Shown here: piece after piece, positions 26,990 through 35,442 of the stretch
How the letters are laid out: the number at the start of each line of letters is the position of its first letter
How positions within the stretch are numbered: position 1 is the first letter of the stretch
Assembly (NCBI RefSeq): GCF_009649735.1
Contig: NZ_WJNH01000002.1
Coordinates: 248,001-312,000 of the forward strand
From: Salinibacillus xinjiangensis
Lineage (GTDB): Bacteria > Bacillota > Bacilli > Bacillales > Alkalibacillaceae
DNA length: 64,000 nt
Direction of reading: 5' to 3'
The notes under the pieces: generated by a model
Database searches by the model: none
Seen by the model: only the letters and a program-made list of their open reading frames with translations
Told to the model about the DNA's origin: nothing
Made by a program: the position numbers and the translations under genes

Positions 26990-27163
26990 TTATTTTTCAA
27001 CTACTTCTTTCCCATCATAATGTCCGCATTCCTTACATACGTGGTGAGACTTTTTATATTCACCACAGTTAGGACATTCTACCATGCCAGGTACATGTAG
27101 TTTTTTATGAGTACGACGTTGATTTTTAACTTTTTTAGAAGTTCTTCTCTTTGGTACAGCCAT
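26990..27163 (-). CDS. rpmF: 50S ribosomal protein bL32
   Basis: 57 residues: [20 protein letters not shown] at the N-terminus, then [14 protein letters not shown] and [13 protein letters not shown]. The two CxxC pairs make it the zinc-binding form of L32. It is basic, as expected for a ribosomal protein. ATG at 27163 behind a near-perfect AGGAGGTGT site. It lies 40 bases downstream of ylbN, the widespread YceD-rpmF pair, and is transcribed from the ylbN promoter. Confidence 0.98.
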   Translation of the reverse strand: MAVPKRRTSKKVKNQRRTHKKLHVPGMVECPNCGEYKKSHHVCKECGHYDGKEVVEK

Positions 27164-27203
27164 GTATTACACCTCCTTAAAGACATGAAAGCAAAAAAGG
27201 TTA

Positions 27204-27722
27204 TCAGTCTTCTTTATTTGGGTTTTGCTCAAAAAACTGATTTAACTTCGCAAGTCTAGGGTCTACTTTTTGCTTTTGTTCTGATTTTTCATTAACGATA
27301 TGCCATCCCTTACCTTCCTCGATAGCACGTTCGTCTACATCTTCGGCAAAAACTTGCAAAGGTACTTCCAATAGAATATTTTCCTTAATGTACGGAGTTA
27401 AGTCAAGAAGTTCTCCATGAACTTCATGTATTTCCTCTTCACCCTCTTTATGATAAAGTGAAGTCGAAAACATTTCAATAGCCTTAACCGTAAAAGGATA
27501 TTCTACATCTGCCAACGTTCTAGCACAAGGCAAAATCATCGTTCCAGTGACCGTAAATTGAACGGTAATTTGCTCACCACGAATCGTTGCTTCACCTTTT
27601 ACCCGAACCGGAGATATTTTGCGAATATCATTGTTCATCTCTTCTAGCTCAGTAACATCTACTTCTTCATCAAAAGTATACGGCGACTGCTGTGTTTTAA
27701 TTTTTTGAAGAGAAATTTTCAT
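27204..27722 (-). CDS. ylbN: YceD/DUF177 family protein YlbN
   Basis: 172 residues with the DUF177 core: VRVKGEATIRGEQITVQFTV, then MILPCARTLADVEYPF and the C-terminal DPRLAKLNQFFEQNPN. Family members are linked to 23S rRNA maturation in bacteria and plastids, and are found beside rpmF almost everywhere; the exact role in Bacillus is not established. ATG at 27722 behind TGAGGTGA. A strong sigma-A promoter precedes it. Confidence 0.92.
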   Translation of the reverse strand: MKISLQKIKTQQSPYTFDEEVDVTELEEMNNDIRKISPVRVKGEATIRGEQITVQFTVTGTMILPCARTLADVEYPFTVKAIEMFSTSLYHKEGEEEIHEVHGELLDLTPYIKENILLEVPLQVFAEDVDERAIEEGKGWHIVNEKSEQKQKVDPRLAKLNQFFEQNPNKED

Positions 27723-27750
27723 TCTGAATCACCTCAAGGCAACAAAAGTT

Positions 27751-27779
27751 ATTTTAAAAGGAAAAGCTTGATTTGTCAA
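27751..27779 (-). promoter_or_regulatory. Sigma-A promoter of ylbN-rpmF
   Basis: Minus strand TTGACA (27774-27779), 17-base spacer, TAAAAT (27751-27756). Near-consensus, about 30 bases before the ylbN start, as expected for a ribosomal protein operon. Confidence 0.8.
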
Positions 27780-27944
27780 TATTTTTTCTTAACAGCATAA
27801 TCCTATCCAAGAAATATCAAGCTGTATACTCCCCCAAAATAACAGAAATTAGGTCTAAAATACAAATTAAGCCATTATTTCCTTGACTTACCGCTATTTA
27901 TCCTGCTCAATAGAAGTAAGTAATTATAGAAGGAGATTTTTTTA

Positions 27945-29159
27945 ATGAAGGCTTGTGGTTTAATTGTTGAGTATAATCCTTTTCATAATGGACATGTTTA
28001 TCACCTACAATCTTCCAAGAAAAAAACAAACGCTGATGTATTAGTAGCAGTTATGAGTGGGGATTTTTTGCAACGGGGTGAGCCAGCTATCATTGATAAA
28101 TGGCATCGTGCTGAGGCTGCCCTTCAATCAGGTGTAGATGTTGTACTTGAATTGCCCTATGTATATGCCGTTCAACACGCCGATTTGTTCGCAAAAGGTG
28201 CTGTTCTTACTTTAAATTCCTTAAATGTCGATTGTGTATGTTTTGGTAGTGAAAAAGGAAAGGTAAAGCCATTTATCGATGCGTATCACCATCTAAAGGG
28301 AAAGGAGTCCACCTTTAACGAAGAACTTCATCTTCACTTAAAAGCAGGTCTGTCGTTCCCTGAGGCCAGTAAAAAGGCTTATGAAGCTGTGCAATTAACA
28401 ACAGATGGACTTGATCTATCCAAACCCAATAACATATTAGGTTTCAGCTATGTAAAAGCAATATATGAGGCTGGATCAATGATGAAGCCCGAAACCATAC
28501 AAAGAACAAAGAGTGGGTATCATGACCCTGAAATAAAAGATACAATCGCGAGTGCAACAAGCATCCGCAATGAAATCAATACAAATATCAGGTTAAGCGA
28601 CAAGGTTATTAACGCTATTCCAAAGGTGACATCTGACGCTCTTAATAACTATAAAAACAAGTCTGGTTTGTTCCACCAGTGGGAACACTATTTCTCTTTT
28701 GTCCAGCACACTGTATTGACGAAGCGAATAGATGAATTGCAGCAGATTCAAGGAGTAGAAGAAGGGCTGGAATTTCGTCTGAAAAAGACCGCTAAAAAAG
28801 CCAAATCCTTTTATCATTGGATGGAACTATTGAAGACGAAAAGATATACGTGGACTAGATTACAACGGATGTTTGTTCATATTTTAACTAACACAACAAA
28901 GCATGAACTTCAAGCCATCCATACCTTGCAAACACTGCCCTATGTACGTTTATTAGGATTTTCCAGTAGGGGACGAGAATATATTAACAGGCAAAAAAAA
29001 CAACTAGAAACCCCTCTTATTTCTCAAATTCAAAGCCTGCAGCATCCATTTCTGGACATAGAGGAACGTGCAAGTGACACATACTACCTAGCAATTCCCC
29101 ATCATAAACGGTCAGAAATAGCAAAACAAGAAATAGGTCCACCAATTTTAGTTAACTAA
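27945..29159 (+). CDS. tmcAL: tRNA(Met) cytidine acetate ligase TmcAL
   Basis: 404 residues (415 in B. subtilis YlbM). The enzyme uses acetate and ATP to make N4-acetylcytidine at the wobble base of elongator tRNA(Met). N-terminal nucleotidyltransferase motif IVEYNPFHNGHVYHL with the HxGH-type HNGH, AVMSGDFLQRGEPAI, and later TIASATSIRNEI, all family hallmarks. Helical C-terminal half for tRNA binding. ATG at 27945 behind AAGGAGA. It is a single gene divergent from ylbN, ending in a strong bidirectional terminator. Confidence 0.95.
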   Translation: MKACGLIVEYNPFHNGHVYHLQSSKKKTNADVLVAVMSGDFLQRGEPAIIDKWHRAEAALQSGVDVVLELPYVYAVQHADLFAKGAVLTLNSLNVDCVCFGSEKGKVKPFIDAYHHLKGKESTFNEELHLHLKAGLSFPEASKKAYEAVQLTTDGLDLSKPNNILGFSYVKAIYEAGSMMKPETIQRTKSGYHDPEIKDTIASATSIRNEINTNIRLSDKVINAIPKVTSDALNNYKNKSGLFHQWEHYFSFVQHTVLTKRIDELQQIQGVEEGLEFRLKKTAKKAKSFYHWMELLKTKRYTWTRLQRMFVHILTNTTKHELQAIHTLQTLPYVRLLGFSSRGREYINRQKKQLETPLISQIQSLQHPFLDIEERASDTYYLAIPHHKRSEIAKQEIGPPILVN

Positions 29160-29201
29160 TAAAGACGCAGGGGGTAACCACCTATCCCCTGCGTCTTTAT
29201 T
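29158..29201. terminator. Bidirectional terminator between tmcAL and ylbL
   Basis: AATAAAGACGCAGGGG and CCCCTGCGTCTTTATT form a perfect 16-bp stem with a 12-base loop between convergent genes. Confidence 0.95.
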
Positions 29202-29206
29202 GAACG

Positions 29207-30229
29207 TCACCCTTTAGGTTCAAGACTTTTTAAATAATCCACTGCTTCAGAAAATGTATCAACCGGTATAATATCCATGTCAGTTTCGATCCTCTCTGCT
29301 GTTTCCGCTGCAATTTTATAATCTGAATTCTCCGCTCCTTGTTCATTCGGCGCAAAGAAGAGATCACATCCATCTTCATCCGAAGCCACTACTTTTTGAT
29401 CAATTCCGCCAATCCTTCCTACTTTACCTTCTTCACTAATTGTACCTGTTCCACACACTTGGTATCCCTTCGTATAATCTTCCTCGGTTAGTTGATCATA
29501 AATTTCTAGGCTAAACATAAGCCCAGCACTAGGGCCCCCAATATCTTCACTATTAATTTTCACTTCAGGGTTTGTTACAATATTTCGTTTCGTAACAAGG
29601 CCAACACCCATACCAATTTTTTCAGGATCATCTGGGAATGGCGCAAGCTCTACATTTTTTGTAACCTCTTCCCCATTACGCATTATCTCTACTTCAATCG
29701 TATCCCCCGCATTCTTTTGCTCTACATATTGTATCGAGTCCTCTGTACGCTCTACAGGGTGTCCATCTAAGGAAAGAATTTGGTCACCTGCTTGAAATAC
29801 TTCACTTGCAGGCATTTTGTCTTCCACATATGTAACATAGACACCATCAAATTCATAGGAGACATCAAGACCTGCCTCCTGAAAAGCGACCGCAATCGCT
29901 TGGTCTTGAGAGGAATCCATATACTGTAATTGAATATGATTGTATTCTTCATCACTCAGCCCTTGACGAATCTTCTCTATAGGATAGATTTTGTGATATG
30001 GCTGTATTTTCGACCATAAATAATAAATTGGTGTTGCCTGACCTCCACGAACGGTTACTAGGTGCATGTCTCCTTCACTGTTTGATGCTTGATCTACTTC
30101 TATCATCGGGTCTAAAGCAGATGCATTGCCTGGTTCATAGATATAATATGGAAGTCGATACATCGTTAAAAAAAGGATAATGACTAGTGTAATCGCTACT
30201 CCCACCAATTGCATTGTTCTATTTTTCAT
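29207..30229 (-). CDS. ylbL: PDZ-containing Lon-like protease YlbL
   Basis: 340 residues. N-terminal membrane helix (about 7-24), PDZ domain (~125-190, KMPASEVFQAGDQILSLDGH), then a Lon-type Ser-Lys protease domain. The catalytic serine is in GGPSAGLMFSLE and the catalytic lysine in GRIGGIDQKVVAS. Predicted to be an extracytoplasmic membrane-anchored protease; B. subtilis YlbL has been linked to turnover of a DNA-damage cell-division inhibitor. The ATG at 30229 overlaps the ylbK stop (ATGA), and AAGGGG lies upstream; a GTG at 30250 is less likely. Confidence 0.92.
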   Translation of the reverse strand: MKNRTMQLVGVAITLVIILFLTMYRLPYYIYEPGNASALDPMIEVDQASNSEGDMHLVTVRGGQATPIYYLWSKIQPYHKIYPIEKIRQGLSDEEYNHIQLQYMDSSQDQAIAVAFQEAGLDVSYEFDGVYVTYVEDKMPASEVFQAGDQILSLDGHPVERTEDSIQYVEQKNAGDTIEVEIMRNGEEVTKNVELAPFPDDPEKIGMGVGLVTKRNIVTNPEVKINSEDIGGPSAGLMFSLEIYDQLTEEDYTKGYQVCGTGTISEEGKVGRIGGIDQKVVASDEDGCDLFFAPNEQGAENSDYKIAAETAERIETDMDIIPVDTFSEAVDYLKSLEPKG

Positions 30230-31017
30230 TTTAGATTGTTCCCCTTCCACTGTTTTAGCTTCAATTTTATATCCTGCATTTGTTTTAACGTTTCTTTTTC
30301 CCCTTCATCGATTACTTCATTAATATTTGTAAAGGCTCTGGAGCTAAATCGCGAAACATTCGGTCTCAGCAGGATATCTGCATCTGTTACTCTATTTTTT
30401 ACAATCTCATCTTGCATTATATCAAAGCTTTGCATGATGACATCATAAATCGAGCTAACTTCAGTATCTGGTTTATAATGAGCACAATCCACCGCAATGA
30501 CAAAATCAGCTCCCTGCTCACGAACTGAGGATACAGGGACACGGTCTAAAACGCCCCCATCAATCAGCATACGTCCATTCCACTCTGCGGGTACAAATAT
30601 ACCCGGTATGGAGATGCTTGCACGTACAGCATCTGCGGCATCCCCCTCTTTTATAATGACCTTCTCACCAGTTTTCAGGTCAGTAGCTATAATAGTAACT
30701 GGTATGTTGAAATCTTCAAGTCTTTTCCCATATGTAAAGATTCTAACATATTCTTTAATGCGTTCACCTTGGATAAAACCCATTTTAGGAACGGTAACAT
30801 CTAAAAAATATTTTCGCTTGAAATGTTTAGATAATTGATAAAGATGGTCAATTGACTGACCAGCACCATATAAAGCCCCTAGTAATGCCCCCATACTACT
30901 TCCAGAAATATAGTCTATAGGAATATTATTTTCCTCTAACTTTTTAATCACACCGAGATGTGAAAAGCCTCTTGCACCTCCTGAACCAAGAGCAAGTCCT
31001 ATTTTTGGCCTCGTCAT
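30226..31017 (-). CDS. ylbK: Patatin-like phospholipase family protein YlbK
   Basis: About 263 residues with the full patatin pattern: oxyanion loop GSGGARGFSHLG, nucleophile elbow GSSMG (serine ~45), and the aspartate in DGGVLDRVP. A lipid acyl hydrolase of the RssA-like bacterial group; its physiological substrate is unknown. The ATG at 31017 (MTRPKIGLALGSGG) is preferred; a GTG at 31026 in frame has no better ribosome site. Co-translated with ylbL. Confidence 0.9.
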   Translation of the reverse strand: MTRPKIGLALGSGGARGFSHLGVIKKLEENNIPIDYISGSSMGALLGALYGAGQSIDHLYQLSKHFKRKYFLDVTVPKMGFIQGERIKEYVRIFTYGKRLEDFNIPVTIIATDLKTGEKVIIKEGDAADAVRASISIPGIFVPAEWNGRMLIDGGVLDRVPVSSVREQGADFVIAVDCAHYKPDTEVSSIYDVIMQSFDIMQDEIVKNRVTDADILLRPNVSRFSSRAFTNINEVIDEGEKETLKQMQDIKLKLKQWKGNNLK

Positions 31018-31179
31018 ACCAACCACTCTCTCTGTTTTTTTAACATATTATGCATAAGAACTACAATCATGCGCGTATATTGTATAGAAGTGTGCTTGTA
31101 CGAGGCGATATGAAACCACTCTTGTTTTCCTTTGACCATTCGTCAGAATATCCATTACCCACGCAGGAGGACTAGTTAG

Positions 31180-32376
31180 ATGAATGAAAAATTGAAATCT
31201 ATTTTATTTGCATCAGGAGCTCTTTTTTTAGGTTTTGCGATTATCCAAAGTCCTGACCAGTCTTTAGAAGCTTCCTTAAGAGGGCTTAGTTTATGGTGGG
31301 AGATTGTATTTCCTTCCTTACTGCCTTTTTTCATCACCTCGGAATTATTAATCGCTTTTGGCGTGGTTCGCTTTTTTGGTGTTTTATGTGAACCCTTTAT
31401 GAGACCATTGTTTAATGTTCCGGGTGCCGGCAGCTTTGTTTGGGCTATGGGGATGGCTAGTGGTTATCCATCAGGTGCAAAACTTACAGCACGACTACGA
31501 CAAGAAAGGCAAATTTCAAAAATAGAAGCAGAACGTCTTGTTTCATTTACGAATGCTTCGAATCCATTGTTTATCATTGCTGCCATTTCGGTCGGATTTT
31601 TCCACGATGAGCAGCTTGGGATCCTACTTGCTGTATGTCATTATTTAGGCAATTTCTTTGTTGGGATTTGCATGCGTTTTTACGGAAAACGAGAGTTTCA
31701 TCAGCCTAAAAAATCTCGTTTTTCGATTAAAAGAGCCTTTTACGAGCTGCATGCGACTCGATTACGAAATAATAAGCCCTTTGGCAAAATCTTAGGTGAT
31801 TCTGTTATCAATTCCCTGCAAACCCTATTGATGATTGGTGGATTTATCATTATTTTTTCCGTTATTAATAAATTATTGTTTATTGCGGATATTACGCCAT
31901 TTATAGCAAATATATTTAACTTTATATTTTCCATCTTTGGATTACCAGATAGCTTATCCATCCCATTTATTGCGGGACTTTTTGAAATTACACTAGGAGC
32001 ACAAATGACAGCCCAAACCACTACACCATTGCTACAACAAATCATTATTGTATGCTTTATTTTAGGCTTTAATGGTCTATCAGTACAAGCCCAGGTTGCT
32101 AGTATTTTAGCTGAGACTGACATCCGTTTTTTTCCTTATTTTATTGGTCGACTATTACACGGGGCTTTTGCTAGTATTTTGGCCATTATTTTATTTAAGC
32201 CCCTATACTCTGACATAAAGCCGGATAAAATGGGTGACGTTCCGGTAGTGGACTATGTTCATCCGACTTCCATATGGAGTGAAGCCCTTGTATTTTTTCA
32301 GCAATACGGACCGATGTTTACCTTATTTTCCTTATTAATCGGTGTACTCATTATAATGAAGAGATTATCTAAATAA
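31180..32376 (+). CDS. ylbJ: Sporulation integral membrane protein YlbJ
   Basis: 398 residues, polytopic (about eight helices), with the nucleoside-recognition/gate-type fold. Motifs: WWEIVFPSLLPFFITSELL, GMASGYPSGAKLTARLR, FTNASNPLFIIAAISVGFF, and a mirrored second half with GLFEITLGAQM. In B. subtilis ylbJ is a sigma-E-dependent gene required for heat-resistant spores. I looked for a sigma-E promoter between 31030 and 31170 and found no convincing one by eye. ATG at 31180 behind GGAGG. Divergent from ylbK. Confidence 0.93.
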   Translation: MNEKLKSILFASGALFLGFAIIQSPDQSLEASLRGLSLWWEIVFPSLLPFFITSELLIAFGVVRFFGVLCEPFMRPLFNVPGAGSFVWAMGMASGYPSGAKLTARLRQERQISKIEAERLVSFTNASNPLFIIAAISVGFFHDEQLGILLAVCHYLGNFFVGICMRFYGKREFHQPKKSRFSIKRAFYELHATRLRNNKPFGKILGDSVINSLQTLLMIGGFIIIFSVINKLLFIADITPFIANIFNFIFSIFGLPDSLSIPFIAGLFEITLGAQMTAQTTTPLLQQIIIVCFILGFNGLSVQAQVASILAETDIRFFPYFIGRLLHGAFASILAIILFKPLYSDIKPDKMGDVPVVDYVHPTSIWSEALVFFQQYGPMFTLFSLLIGVLIIMKRLSK

Positions 32377-32384
32377 TTATGAAT

Positions 32385-32420
32385 AGAAGGAGCTCACTTT
32401 GGCAAAAGTGAGCTCTTTCT
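32385..32420. terminator. Bidirectional terminator between ylbJ and coaD
   Basis: AGAAGGAGCTCACTTT and AAAGTGAGCTCTTTCT form a long stem with a short loop between convergent genes. Confidence 0.88.
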
Positions 32421-32468
32421 ATTGATGTATTTTCACGAATTCTTTGCAATAAGATTTAAAGAGTAGCC

Positions 32469-32948
32469 TTACTTAAGCTTTTCTTTCAACCCCTTGGCAA
32501 CAACTTCGGGGACAAATTCACTAATGTCCCCATTAAATTTCGCTACTTCTTTCACTAGACTAGAACTAAGTGGTGCATATTCATCCTTAGTGATTAGAAA
32601 AATGGTATCTATTTCTTCATTAAGCTTACGATTCATCGAAGCCTGTGGAACTTCATATTCAAAATCACTAACCGAGCGCAGTCCTCTAACAATAGCACAG
32701 GCGTTTTTTTCCTTGGCATAGTCTACAAGTAGTCCTGAGGAAGCATCTACCTCAACATTGTCTAATGATGCTGTGGCCTCTTCTAACATATTGATTTTTT
32801 CCTCTAACGAAAATAAAGGTGACTTGGCTTGATTATGTAATACCGCTACAACTACGTGATCAAACATTTTAGTAGCTCGGTCAATTAAATCTAGGTGGCC
32901 ATTTGTTACAGGATCAAAACTACCTGGGAAAACAACGGTTTTTGACAT
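32469..32948 (-). CDS. coaD: Phosphopantetheine adenylyltransferase
   Basis: Penultimate step of coenzyme A synthesis: 4'-phosphopantetheine plus ATP to dephospho-CoA. 159 residues, as usual. Nucleotidyltransferase motif [15 protein letters not shown] (HxGH-type NGH) and the C-terminal [10 protein letters not shown] motif; [13 protein letters not shown] is the substrate-binding strand. ATG at 32948 behind AAGGAGG. Twelve bases downstream of rsmD, the conserved rsmD-coaD pair. Confidence 0.98.
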   Translation of the reverse strand: MSKTVVFPGSFDPVTNGHLDLIDRATKMFDHVVVAVLHNQAKSPLFSLEEKINMLEEATASLDNVEVDASSGLLVDYAKEKNACAIVRGLRSVSDFEYEVPQASMNRKLNEEIDTIFLITKDEYAPLSSSLVKEVAKFNGDISEFVPEVVAKGLKEKLK

Positions 32949-32960
32949 CTTTATTCCTCC

Positions 32961-33515
32961 TTAAATGACTCGGTACAAACTAAGTGCTATCGTACTTCCG
33001 TATTCAACTTTTTTCATCTGCTCTAGTTGTTCGAAATCCTGAGGTAATGAATCATTAGTAGAATGCTCACAAACCAATATACTGCCTTCCTGAACTAGAT
33101 TTAAGTTCACAATGGATTCAAACAAGGATTGGAAGGAAACACGCTCATAAGGTGGATCTAAGAAAATCCAATCAAATACGAAACCTCTCTTCGCTGCTGC
33201 TTTTAAAGCACGAAAGGCATCTGTTTTATATACCTCTGTTTGATCCTTAATATTCAATGTTTGAATGTTTTGGTTAATGGCTTGTATTGCACGAGGATGC
33301 TTGTCCACAAAAAGTACTTTATCAGCTCCTCTACTAATTGCCTCTATGCCTAATCCTCCACTACCGGCAAACAAATCTAAACCTAACCCTCCATCAAAAT
33401 AAGGGCCAATCACTTGGAAAATGGCTTCTTTAACCTTATCTGTTGTCGGTCTTGTTTGCTTGCCAGGCATAGGCTTTAGAGGATGTCCTTTATATTTTCC
33501 TGATACAACACGCAT
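32961..33515 (-). CDS. rsmD: 16S rRNA (guanine(966)-N(2))-methyltransferase RsmD
   Basis: SAM-dependent methyltransferase of the small ribosomal subunit (YlbH in B. subtilis). 184 residues. N-terminal RVVSGKYKGHPLKPMPG, the RPTTDKVKEAIF block, SAM motif LDLFAGSGGLGIEAISRGA and the catalytic DPPY in FLDPPYERVSF. ATG at 33515 behind GGAGTGA. It is co-transcribed with coaD; the csfG-like RNA lies upstream in the opposite direction. Confidence 0.96.
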   Translation of the reverse strand: MRVVSGKYKGHPLKPMPGKQTRPTTDKVKEAIFQVIGPYFDGGLGLDLFAGSGGLGIEAISRGADKVLFVDKHPRAIQAINQNIQTLNIKDQTEVYKTDAFRALKAAAKRGFVFDWIFLDPPYERVSFQSLFESIVNLNLVQEGSILVCEHSTNDSLPQDFEQLEQMKKVEYGSTIALSLYRVI

Positions 33516-33662
33516 TTGATGTTCACTCCATGTTCTATTCGTGTAATTCTTTATCCTTGGTATTTCACGATTTGATGTTAATTACTGTTATCCTACCATA
33601 AAAATGGAATTTGCCACCACTTCTAACGATAAAAAACCATCAAAAATTTTTCCTGTAAAAAT

Positions 33663-33691
33663 GAATAAGATAGCCAATGAATGGTCAAAAT
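33663..33691 (+). promoter_or_regulatory. Forespore (sigma-F/sigma-G type) promoter of the csfG-like RNA
   Basis: GAATA (33663-33667, within TGAATA), a 15-base spacer and GGTCAAAAT (33683-33691) match the sigma-F pattern closely. TGAATA is also a good sigma-G -35. It points toward the structured RNA that follows. Between 33516 and 33662 I see only AT-rich sequence with no gene. Confidence 0.6.
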
Positions 33692-33697
33692 GTAAGA

Positions 33698-33842
33698 TGA
33701 GAACGAAATAAAATTCGTTCTGAAACGGAGAAGGCTTACGTTTCCCCATAAGTTCTTCCTCCGGTTTCTCCTCTCCCTTTTTTGTCTCTTTGTTAATGAT
33801 AACAAAGAGAGCCTGCAGATTTTTTCTGCAGGCGTTTTTTTT
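33698..33842 (+). ncRNA. csfG: csfG-like sporulation small RNA
   Basis: A non-coding interval with clear RNA structure: hairpin 33700-33721 (AGAACGAA/TTCGTTCT), a pyrimidine-rich single strand 33740-33785 containing TTCTTCCTCC and TTCTCCTCTCCC, a perfect hairpin 33785-33810 (TCTCTTTGTTA/TAACAAAGAGA), then a terminator stem GCCTGCAGA/TCTGCAGGC (33811-33833) with eight Ts. It lies between rsmD (ylbH) and ylbG, where B. subtilis encodes CsfG, a forespore sRNA under sigma-F/sigma-G with repeated pyrimidine-rich stretches. The C-rich stretches are complementary to ribosome sites. Identification rests on synteny, promoter type and architecture, not on an alignment. Confidence 0.65.
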
Positions 33843-33935
33843 GGACTAAACAATTAACTTATTTGCTTGTTTCTTTTTTTTGAGCATGCTAGACTTTACA
33901 CTTGAATACATACCAATCCACTCGAGGTGAACGCA

Positions 33936-34313
33936 ATGATCCAACGATTTATATATTTGGGAGAAGGTTATTCTGATTTTTATGAGCTGCTTACTTTAGG
34001 TAGTGAGATGTCACATCGGGTAGAACACCTCATTGCCTTTCATACTAATGAGAAAGAAAATAGTAAAACATCGGTTGCGATTGTAATGAAACCGACAACT
34101 ACAGGTGATTTCCAGCCGATTTATATGTGCAAAGAAGGATTTACTCAAACAAGCAAACGATTTGACTTATTTAAAGGGCTAGCTGAAGAGCTTGATAAGA
34201 AAGTCATAGAGATTACGGTACAGCCTTCCACACATTTCGGTGAGCAGGAGTTATACTTTCAACATTTAATTGGGATATTAAGAACGAATCATTTTATATC
34301 ACCGCTAAAATAA
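33936..34313 (+). CDS. Conserved hypothetical protein (DUF7147-like)
   Basis: 125 residues, soluble, starting MIQRFIYLGEGYSDFYELLTL. Sequences of this type occur in Bacillaceae and I recall them under DUF7147; some have been mislabelled methylthioribose kinase, but there is no kinase motif here. ATG at 33936, chosen because CGAGGTGA lies 6 bases upstream; the GTG at 33927 lies inside that site. It starts about 95 bases after the terminator of the csfG-like RNA and is convergent with ylbG. No function is proposed. Confidence 0.8.
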   Translation: MIQRFIYLGEGYSDFYELLTLGSEMSHRVEHLIAFHTNEKENSKTSVAIVMKPTTTGDFQPIYMCKEGFTQTSKRFDLFKGLAEELDKKVIEITVQPSTHFGEQELYFQHLIGILRTNHFISPLK

Positions 34314-34315
34314 AT

Positions 34316-34348
34316 AAAAAAACCTTGCCTAATGGCAAGGTTTTTTTT
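34316..34348. terminator. Bidirectional terminator
   Basis: CCTTGCC and GGCAAGG with a 4-base loop, flanked by seven As and eight Ts, immediately after the stop codon at 34313 and facing ylbG. Confidence 0.93.
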
Positions 34349-34371
34349 ACAACCGTAGTTATTGCGATTTC

Positions 34372-34647
34372 TTAAAGACCATAGTTATAATCGTAATCTT
34401 TCGTTTGATTCGTTTTCACCTTTTCGAATTCCGTCTTAATAAATGGTTTATAGGAAGGCTCAACTTTAAATACAAACGGAAGCTTATGAATCGTCTCCAT
34501 GGTATCTTCAAGATCGTCTTGATTGACATAAAGTAATACATACTTTTGCTTTTTTGAAACTGTGATGATATGTCCATATTTACGTAACTTTCTTGCACTC
34601 TTCATATTTTTAATCCACACAAAGAGTCCTTGTCTTTTTATTCGCAT
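34372..34647 (-). CDS. ylbG: DUF2129 protein YlbG
   Basis: 91 residues (90 in B. subtilis). Starts MRIKRQGLFVWIKNMKSARK and has the conserved HKLPFVFKVEPSYKPFIKTE in the C-terminal half. Small basic alpha/beta protein of unknown function that always accompanies ylbF in Bacillus. ATG at 34647 behind a GGGGAATAGG stretch. It lies 48 bases downstream of ricF. Confidence 0.93.
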   Translation of the reverse strand: MRIKRQGLFVWIKNMKSARKLRKYGHIITVSKKQKYVLLYVNQDDLEDTMETIHKLPFVFKVEPSYKPFIKTEFEKVKTNQTKDYDYNYGL

Positions 34648-34695
34648 ACCTATTCCCCATTTACTTTTCTTCTAGTCTAGCAGAAATAATCGGGT

Positions 34696-35133
34696 TTATG
34701 AAGCACAACCACAGCTGCCTCCACTGCCACATCCACAGCCTTTATCCTTGAATACAGCACCGTCTCTAGGTACTTTAATGGATGGGCTAACCTCTTCTGC
34801 TAATATAGCACTCACATCGTCTAGAAGGGCCTGCAATTCAGTTTCAGCACGCTTATAGGTAGAAACAGCTTCGTGCATATCCATTTCTCGCTTCACCGTT
34901 CTGACTTCTTTCGTGATTTTACTATAATCTGGATGATAACGGCCAAAGCGCTGTACTTCCTCATACTGGTCTTTCAATTTTATAAAATTTGAAATGAGCT
35001 TTTGTGCTTCCTCATTTTGCTCTAATCTATGTTTTGCTTCTTCATATGTTTTCATTGTTTCAGACTGTAAAATCATCTGTCCGATTCCCTCTGCACGATC
35101 AAGTACATCTACAATTTCCATTGTGGCGAGCAT
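34696..35133 (-). CDS. ricF: RicF (YlbF), Fe-S regulator of RNA processing
   Basis: 145 residues, largely helical (KRLEQNEEAQKLI..., RFGRYHPDYSKITKEVR) with a C-terminal cysteine cluster GCGCGSGGSCGCAS. B. subtilis RicF joins RicA and RicT (YmcA, YaaT) in a complex carrying [4Fe-4S] clusters that modulates RNase Y and affects competence, biofilm formation and sporulation; the cysteine tail is a cluster ligand region. Start set at the ATG at 35133 because GGAGGTGG lies 5 bases upstream; the GTG at 35148 overlaps that site. Upstream of ylbG. Confidence 0.94.
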   Translation of the reverse strand: MLATMEIVDVLDRAEGIGQMILQSETMKTYEEAKHRLEQNEEAQKLISNFIKLKDQYEEVQRFGRYHPDYSKITKEVRTVKREMDMHEAVSTYKRAETELQALLDDVSAILAEEVSPSIKVPRDGAVFKDKGCGCGSGGSCGCAS

Positions 35134-35185
35134 TGTATCCACCTCCACTTATTATCATAACAAATGAAGGGACATTTGGAAATCA

Positions 35186-35431
35186 TTATTCATAGGATTG
35201 GTCATTTAAGATATCACTCATAGAGAGTAGCATTGATAAAAGACTTAGACTTTCATTTAACTTTCCAACCTTTTGCGTTAACGTTTTTCCATAAAACGCC
35301 TTGGAGGTTTTTTCTAACAGTACGATTTGTTCGGGGTTACGTGATAGTATACGATACCAGGACGGATTCATACGAACAAAATGTAAGAGGTCAGGGCGGT
35401 TACGTAGGTAATTGTATACACTAGGCTGCAT
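35186..35431 (-). CDS. ylbE: YlbE family protein
   Basis: 81 residues (79 in B. subtilis). Short helical protein with the conserved RNRPDLLHFVRMNPSWYRIL and YGKTLTQKVGKLNESLSLL stretches. Function unknown. ATG at 35431 behind AAGGAGGGA; 11 bases downstream of ylbD, so the two are surely co-transcribed. Confidence 0.9.
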   Translation of the reverse strand: MQPSVYNYLRNRPDLLHFVRMNPSWYRILSRNPEQIVLLEKTSKAFYGKTLTQKVGKLNESLSLLSMLLSMSDILNDQSYE

Positions 35432-35442
35432 CCGATCCCTCC

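Noticed and set aside
33623-33853. 76-codon minus-strand open frame
   Set aside because: It is the antisense of the csfG-like RNA and its terminator; no ribosome site and a composition reflecting the hairpins.
34696-34740. Cysteine/glycine-rich end of ricF as a possible separate peptide
   Set aside because: It is the C-terminal iron-sulphur ligand segment known in RicF.
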